This document shows, one piece after another, positions 48,805 through 53,442 of a stretch of 53,442 bases of DNA; the stretch's first letter is position 1; each line of letters begins with the position of its first letter. A program made the position numbers and the translations under genes. The notes under the pieces are model-generated. The model had not been told where the DNA came from. It worked only from the letters and a program-made list of their open reading frames with translations, and made no database searches. The stretch lies in NCBI GenBank assembly GCA_008363385.1, contig RHKY01000048.1, positions 1-53,442 on the forward strand. Direction: 5' to 3'. Origin of the DNA: Acidobacteriota bacterium (GTDB lineage: Bacteria > Acidobacteriota > Thermoanaerobaculia > UBA5066).

Positions 48805-50391
48805 GTGACCGCCGGCCCGATCCTCCGCCGGTCGGCCCCGTTCCTCCTGGCGGCCCTCTCCGGCCTCGCCGCCGGCCTCACCCACCCGAACGCCTCGTTC
48901 CTGCCGCTCCTCCCCGTGGCACTCGTGCCGCTCCTCTTCGCCCTGAGAGGGAACGGCCGGGGCCGCGCGGCGATCGCGGGGGGAGTCTTCGGGACCGTCT
49001 TCTGGCTGACGACGATCCCGTGGATCGCCTTCACGGTCGAGCGCTTCGGCGAGATGCCCCGGCCCGTGGCGCTCCTGGCCCTCTTCCTGGCGTCCGTCCT
49101 CCTCGCGCTCCCGTTCGCCGCGATGGGCTGGCTGGTGGCCCTCGCCGACCCGCGGCGCCCGCTCGCGGTGGCGGCGGCGTTCCCGGCCGCGTGGGTGGTG
49201 CAGGAGGGGATCCGGACGTACTTCCTCGGGGGGTTCCCCTGGGCGCTCCTGTCCGCGCCGCTCGCGGACGTGCCGCCCCTGTCGCAGTCCGCCGCGCTCG
49301 GGGGCGTCCTCCTGACGTCGGGGCTGGTGGCGCTCGTCAACGCCTCCGTGTTCCTGGCCCTCGTCTCCGCGGGGCGGTCCCGCGCGGCCTGGCTGGCGCT
49401 CGCCGCGGGGATTCCCGCGCTGGCGTTCGGCCTGGGGCGCGAGCGGCTCGCGAGGGCCGAGCGCGCGCCGGGACCCGACCTCCCGGAGCTGAGGGTCCTC
49501 CTCCTCCAGCCGAACGTCGCGCAGGAGGTCCGCTTCGACGACGCGGCCCGGTCCTCGATCTACGTCGACCTCCTCGCGCGGACCGAGGCCGCGCTCGGCT
49601 CGGCCCCGGCGGACCTCGTCGTCTGGCCAGAGAGCGCCGTCCCGTATTCGTGGCCCTGGGCCCGCCTCCTCCGCGACGACGTCGTCTCCCTCTGTCGCCG
49701 TCACCGGACGGCCGTCCTCCTGAACACCGTCTGGTCGGACGCCCCGGACGACGACGAGGCGCCCTACTACAACTCCGCGCTCCTCGTCACCCCGGACGGC
49801 GCGGTCCTGCCGCCGTACCACAAGCAACGGCTCGTCCCGTTCGGCGAGTACGTCCCCCTGGCCTCGGTCCTGCGGAGGATCCGGCCGATCAGCCGCGCGG
49901 TCCCCGGCTCCTTCAGCCCGGCCGATCGGACCGTCGTCCTGCCGCTGGGCGACTGGAAGCTCGGCGGCGCCGTCTGCTACGAGGTGGTCTACCCCTGGAT
50001 CGCCCGCGCGGAGGTCCGCGCCGGCGCGAACCTCCTGTTCACGCTGACGAACGACGCCTGGTACGGCCGCCTCGGGGCCCGGCGGCAGCACTGGCAGGCG
50101 GCCGCGTTCCGGTCGGTCGAGACCGGGCGGCCCCTCGTCCGGGCCGCGATCACGGGGCTGACCGGCGTGGTCGACGCGGCGGGGCGTTCGCGGACGATCC
50201 CGATGGACCAGCCGGGGGAGCTCCGCGTGACCCTGGGCGGTCGGTCGGGGCTCCTCCGGCCGCTCGCGCCGCCTCCGGCCGTCCGGCTCGGGGACGCCGT
50301 CCTCTGGGTTTGCGTCGGCGGCGTGGCGGCCGGTATCCTCCGGCGTCGGGTCTCCCAGCCCCGGAGGCCCGCCGGGGATCCCGCGCCCTGA
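48805..50391 (+). CDS. lnt: apolipoprotein N-acyltransferase
   Basis: 528 residues; adds the third acyl chain to lipoproteins in the inner membrane. About six to seven N-terminal helices precede a nitrilase-like periplasmic domain with the Glu-Lys-Cys triad: E276 in VVWPESAVPY, K340 in YHKQRLVPFGEYVP and C391 in GAVCYEVVYP. FTLTNDAWYG is also diagnostic. A final helix follows near 495-515. It serves lipoproteins such as those at 2603 and 14334. GTG start, 16 nt after lipA. Confidence 0.94.
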   Translation: MTAGPILRRSAPFLLAALSGLAAGLTHPNASFLPLLPVALVPLLFALRGNGRGRAAIAGGVFGTVFWLTTIPWIAFTVERFGEMPRPVALLALFLASVLLALPFAAMGWLVALADPRRPLAVAAAFPAAWVVQEGIRTYFLGGFPWALLSAPLADVPPLSQSAALGGVLLTSGLVALVNASVFLALVSAGRSRAAWLALAAGIPALAFGLGRERLARAERAPGPDLPELRVLLLQPNVAQEVRFDDAARSSIYVDLLARTEAALGSAPADLVVWPESAVPYSWPWARLLRDDVVSLCRRHRTAVLLNTVWSDAPDDDEAPYYNSALLVTPDGAVLPPYHKQRLVPFGEYVPLASVLRRIRPISRAVPGSFSPADRTVVLPLGDWKLGGAVCYEVVYPWIARAEVRAGANLLFTLTNDAWYGRLGARRQHWQAAAFRSVETGRPLVRAAITGLTGVVDAAGRSRTIPMDQPGELRVTLGGRSGLLRPLAPPPAVRLGDAVLWVCVGGVAAGILRRRVSQPRRPAGDPAP

Positions 50392-50422
50392 GCAGCGGCT
50401 CCCCGGAAAGGACCGTCGGACC

Positions 50423-51575
50423 ATGAACGAAGAACGGATCGAGCGGCTCATCGAGCTCGCCGGGTCGGTCGACGCCCTCCGGGGCTACCTTTGACGTCGC
50501 CCGGGCGGAGAAGGAGAAGGAGGAGCTGCAGCACGCGAGCGGCGCTCCCGACTTCTGGAACGACCCCGCGGCGGCGCAGGAGACGCTCCGGAAGCTGAAG
50601 CGGGCCGAGCGCGTCCTGCTCGACGAGAAGACCTTCCGGGACGCCCGGGACGAGCTGGAGACCTTCGTCGAGTTCCTCCGGGCCGGCGAGCCGGTCGAGG
50701 CGGAGGCCGACGAGGCGCTGGCTCGCCTCGGCGCGATGGCCCGCGAGCGGGAGCTGACCTTCAAGCTGACCGACCCCGAGGACCCGCTTCCGGCGATCGT
50801 GGAGATCCACGCCGGGACGGGCGGCACGGAGGCCCAGGACTGGGCCGAGATGCTCCTCCGCATGTACGAGCGGTTCGGCGAGCGGAAGGGGTGGAAGACG
50901 GACGTCCTCGAGGTCTCGTACGCCGACGACGCGGGGATCAAGACCGCCACGCTCCTCTTCGAGGGCGAGTACGCCTACGGGCACCTGAAGGCGGAGCGGG
51001 GCGTCCACCGCCTCGTGCGGATCTCGCCCTTCGACGCGGCCGCCCGCCGGCACACCTCGTTCGCGGCGGTTCAGGTCACGCCGGAGATCGACGACTCCAT
51101 CGAGATCGAGGTGGACGAGAAGGACCTGAAGGTCGACACGTTCCGCGCGGGGGGGAAGGGGGGGCAGCACGTCAACAAGACGGAGTCGGCCATCCGGATC
51201 ACCCACCTGCCGACCGGGATCGTGGTCTCCTGCCAGAACGAGCGGTCCCAGCACAAGAACCGCGACTTCGCGATGAAGGTCCTCCGCTCGCGCCTCTACC
51301 AGAAGGCCGTCGAGGAGCGCCGGGCCAAGGACGAGGCGCGCGCCGGCGTGAAGATGGAGATCGGCTTCGGCTCGCAGATCCGGTCGTACGTCCTCGCCCC
51401 GTACCGGCTCGTGAAGGACCACCGGACCGGCTTCGAGATGGGGGACGTCGACCGCGTCCTGGACGGGGACCTCGACGGCTACGTCGAGGCCTACCTGCAG
51501 CTCTTCGTGAAGAAGGGCGAGAAGACGGCGCGCGAGCGGAAGACCGCGGCGAACGCCCTCCCCGACGAGGCCTGA
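50423..51575 (+). CDS. prfB: peptide chain release factor 2, made by programmed +1 frameshift
   Basis: 383 residues after frameshifting. Frame 1 runs from ATG 50423 for 23 codons to an in-frame TGA (50492-50494) in the sequence CTT-TGA-C; the ribosome skips one T and continues at GAC 50493. The upstream CCGGGG acts as the internal Shine-Dalgarno-like stimulator, as in the known prfB autoregulation. RF2 motifs are intact: the SPF anticodon tripeptide (RISPFDAAARRHTSF) and the GGQ loop (RAGGKGGQHVNKTESA). It recognises UGA and UAA stops. Most genes in this window end in TGA, so its level matters. GGAAAGGA precedes the ATG. Confidence 0.96.
50481..50495 (+). promoter_or_regulatory. prfB +1 frameshift site
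   Basis: GGGGCTACCTTTGAC: the slippery CTT, the UGA codon and the following C are identical to the E. coli core CUUUGAC. The GGGG stimulator ends 4 nt before the slippery CTT. Confidence 0.93.
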
Positions 51576-51579
51576 CGCC

Positions 51580-52185
51580 GTGAACGGCTGGATGGACGAG
51601 GTGCGGAAGCGGCTCCTGCGCGAGTGGCCCGAGCGGGAGCTGCTCCCGGACGGGAAGGGGGAGGCCCCCCTCCGCGAGGCGGCCGTCCTGATCCCGCTCT
51701 ACGTCCGCGACAAGGAGCTGTTCACCCTCCTGACGCGGCGGACCGACGCGGTGGAGCACCACAAGGGGCAGATCTCCTTCCCGGGCGGGTCGCGGGAGCC
51801 GTCCGACGCGAACCTGTGGGACACGGCAGTCCGGGAGACCGAGGAGGAGATCGGCCTGCCGCGCTCGGCCGCGCGCCTCCTCGGGACGTTGCCGAGGATC
51901 GTGACCGTGACGGACTTCGAGGTGTCGCCGTTCGTCGCCGCGATCCCGTACCCGTTCGAGCTGAAGCCCCACCGGCACGAGGTGGAGCGGATCCTCGAGG
52001 TCCCGGTCTCGTACCTGATGAACCCCAGGGTCGTCGAGGAGCGGTCGATCCGGTGGAAGGGGAGGGAGCTCCGGACCCCCGTCTACCACTACTCGGGAGA
52101 CGCCATCTGGGGCGCGACGGCCTTCATGCTGGGAGACCTGCTGGAGGCGCTGTCGTCCGCGGGGCCCCCGCTCCCGGCGGCCTGA
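51580..52185 (+). CDS. CoA-type Nudix hydrolase (NudL/YeaB-like)
   Basis: 201 residues. The segment LLTRRTDAVEHHKGQISFPGGSREPSDANLWDTAVRETEEEIGL combines the CoA-pyrophosphatase signature (HHKGQISFPGG) with the Nudix box (RETEEEIGL). LPRIVTVTDFEVSPFVAAI also matches NudL. It probably hydrolyses CoA or oxidised/acyl CoA to phosphopantetheine and ADP. The GTG start is 4 nt after prfB, so it is probably in the same operon. It ends before a hairpin-rich 202-bp gap. Confidence 0.88.
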   Translation: MNGWMDEVRKRLLREWPERELLPDGKGEAPLREAAVLIPLYVRDKELFTLLTRRTDAVEHHKGQISFPGGSREPSDANLWDTAVRETEEEIGLPRSAARLLGTLPRIVTVTDFEVSPFVAAIPYPFELKPHRHEVERILEVPVSYLMNPRVVEERSIRWKGRELRTPVYHYSGDAIWGATAFMLGDLLEALSSAGPPLPAA

Positions 52186-52266
52186 GCACGCCGGGGCAGC
52201 CGGCGAGGCCGGCCGATTCCACTCCCGGGCTGGTCAGGAAGGCACGGGCCGCGCGGAAGGGGGTAC

Positions 52267-52380
52267 GGGGGAGACCCGGCGGTGCGGGTTCCCCGGACGT
52301 GTCAGCTGGCGCAGGCCCCGCAGGGGCCGAGCGGAAGGGAGGCGCGCAGCGCCGTGGGAAACCCGCAAGACGGGTTTCCC
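52267..52380. repeat. palindrome cluster between the convergent Nudix and TPR genes
   Basis: A stem GGGGAGACCCGG/GCGGGTTCCCC with one bulge lies near 52267-52294, then GGCCCCGCAGGGGCC near 52315, GGCGCGCAGCGCC near 52341, and a perfect 10-bp hairpin GGGAAACCCG-CAAGA-CGGGTTTCCC at 52356-52380, just after the TPR stop. The GGGGA-x-CCCG core is shared with the other convergent gaps. It is likely bidirectional termination; no gene is seen from 52186 to 52387. Confidence 0.55.
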
Positions 52381-52387
52381 GGACACT

Positions 52388-53442
52388 TCAGATCCCCGGG
52401 GGAGTCGCCCCGACCGCCTTCAGGAACTCCGCCGCGGCCTTGGCCTTCGCCGCGTTCGCCTTCGGCTCCGGCAGGGAGGCGTCCCGGGAGGCGGCGCTCT
52501 CGAAGAGGACCCGCGCGTCCTCGTAGTGCCCCTGCTCGTAGGCGACGGCCCCCGCCTCGTTCAGGACGGCGGCGTCGGGGAGGTCGCGCAGCCCCTCGAG
52601 CGCCGCGGCGGCGCCGGCGAGGTCCCTCGACAGCCGGCGGGCCCGGGCCAGGCCGAGGACGGCGTCCAGCTGCCGCGGATCCGCGGCGACGGCGGCCGCG
52701 AAGAGGTCTCCGGCCTCCTGGAGCTTCCCCTCGCCCAGGAGGAGGGCCCCCAGGCCGCAGAGGGCGGGGACGTGCTTGGCGTCTGCGCGAAGGGCCTCCC
52801 GGTACTCGCGTTCCGCCTCGCGGGCCTGGCCCTTGGCCCGGAGGACGGCGGCGAGGTTGGCGCGGACCCGTGGGTTGTCGGGCGCAAGCCCGGCCGCCTT
52901 CATCAGCGGCGCGACGGCGGCGTCGAGGTCCCGGGACGCCACCAGGACGGCGCCCAGCTCGGTCAGGAGGGAGACGTCGGTCGGGAGGACCTCCGCGGCA
53001 GCCGCGTAGACGCGCCGCGCGGTCTCGAGGTCGCCCGCCCCGCGGGCCCCGCGCGCCAGGAGGACCAGCCGCTGCCCGTTCGCGGGATTCAGCGCCGCGG
53101 CGCGCTTCAGGTGGTCGAGCGCCGGGGTCCAGCTCTTCTCGGCGACGTAGAACTCGCCGAGGCTGACGAGGGTGGCCTCGTTCTGCTCGTTGAGCCGCAG
53201 CGACTGTTTCCAGTTCGCCTCGGCGAGCGTCTTCTCGCCCCGGGCGGCGTACGAGTCCCCGAGGAGCCGGTAGGCCTCGCTCGAGACGGGGTCCAGCTCG
53301 AGGCCCCGGTTGGCCATCGACTGGGCCATGAACGCGTCGCCCCGCGCCAGGGCGGCCCGGCCGCCGGCGAGGATCTCCTCCAGGCTGGCGGCCCCGGGCT
53401 TGCCGTGCGCCGGCGCCGGCGGCGCCGGCGCGGCGGCCGCGG
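52388..53442 (-). CDS. tetratricopeptide repeat protein, 5' end outside the window
   Basis: At least 350 residues, open to the right edge. From the edge, an Ala/Pro-rich linker (AAAAPAPPAPAHGKPG) is followed by LEEILAGGRAALARGD and about nine TPR-like units: YRLLGDSYAARGEKTLAEANWKQSLRL, TLVSLGEFYVAEKSW, RANLAAVLRAKGQAREAEREYREAL, and others. The internal ATG at 53329 is unlikely to be the true start, because repeat sequence continues before it. The N-terminus, possibly with a signal or membrane helix, is missing. No enzymatic motif is seen, so the partner is unknown. Confidence 0.8.
   Translation of the reverse strand, partial: AAAAPAPPAPAHGKPGAASLEEILAGGRAALARGDAFMAQSMANRGLELDPVSSEAYRLLGDSYAARGEKTLAEANWKQSLRLNEQNEATLVSLGEFYVAEKSWTPALDHLKRAAALNPANGQRLVLLARGARGAGDLETARRVYAAAAEVLPTDVSLLTELGAVLVASRDLDAAVAPLMKAAGLAPDNPRVRANLAAVLRAKGQAREAEREYREALRADAKHVPALCGLGALLLGEGKLQEAGDLFAAAVAADPRQLDAVLGLARARRLSRDLAGAAAALEGLRDLPDAAVLNEAGAVAYEQGHYEDARVLFESAASRDASLPEPKANAAKAKAAAEFLKAVGATPPGI

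Noticed and set aside
50423-50500. prfB as a frameshifted pseudogene
   Set aside because: The shift falls exactly at CTT-TGA-C with a GGGG stimulator, the known programmed site, and the rest of RF2 is intact.
1-53442. CRISPR arrays, rRNA genes, integrases or plasmid functions
   Set aside because: No regularly spaced repeats, rRNA-like sequence or recombinase and replication proteins were seen on either strand.

Overview
The window is very GC-rich bacterial chromosome (about 70% or more by eye, with strong G/C third positions) and is packed with genes. Gram-negative envelope functions (a LolB-like lipoprotein, Lnt, PBP1A, DAP/lysine synthesis, lipobox proteins) indicate a diderm. The block TPR-lolB-ispE-tRNA(Gln)-prs-rplY-pth-rpsF-rpsR-DUF2232-rplI, an acyl-CoA mutase chain and a probable serine palmitoyltransferase fit a deep-branching group such as Acidobacteriota or a myxobacterial relative. 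This placement is inference. No phage, insertion sequence or CRISPR was recognised. Both window edges fall in Ala/Pro-coding low-complexity DNA, so the window may be a whole assembly contig.

Layout. 1-2510 (minus): a 2-oxoacid dehydrogenase operon (E1-alpha, E1-beta, E2). E2 is cut off after its lipoyl domain by a short AT-richer stretch at the left edge. 2603-4156: an orphan peptide-type ABC binding lipoprotein. 4177-10625: a promoter, a leader with a hairpin attenuator, then asd-lysC-dapB-dapA-dapD-lysA, six lysine/DAP genes in which every junction is a 4-nt stop/start overlap. 10637-12334: methylmalonyl-CoA mutase large chain. 12379-20853: a TPR protein, LolB-like lipoprotein, ispE, tRNA-Gln, prs, rplY/ctc, pth, rpsF, rpsR, DUF2232, rplI. 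20982-25901: PBP1A divergent from a small membrane protein and uvrB. 26028-34705: a DMT transporter and YgfZ divergent from a NYN-LOTUS protein and a Nudix hydrolase; a GT39-like enzyme; an archaeal-type (type II) GAPDH; an alpha/beta hydrolase; a small membrane protein; AMMECR1; a SpoU methyltransferase. 34809-39065: a CtpA-like protease and an aspartate-type aminotransferase coupled to PEP carboxykinase. 39239-42364: a membrane protein and an M1 metallopeptidase. 42642-45102: a serine palmitoyltransferase-like enzyme followed by a GNAT acyltransferase, a probable bacterial sphingolipid pair. 45156-52185: nfeD, slipin, SPOR, lipA, lnt, prfB (with programmed frameshift), CoA-type Nudix. 52388-53442: a TPR protein that runs off the window.

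The most notable signals are: (1) the SPT plus GNAT ceramide-synthase-like pair; (2) two genes that appear to start at non-canonical codons, pth at AUC and a Nudix gene at CUG, each overlapping the upstream stop; (3) several genes whose -10 hexamer sits 6-8 nt before the start codon, suggesting leaderless transcripts; (4) a family of intergenic palindromes; (5) a GNRA-capped attenuator-like hairpin before the lysine operon, preceded by a hairpin that holds the stop codon of a short ORF; (6) a LysA-like decarboxylase lacking the usual Cys-Glu substrate motif.
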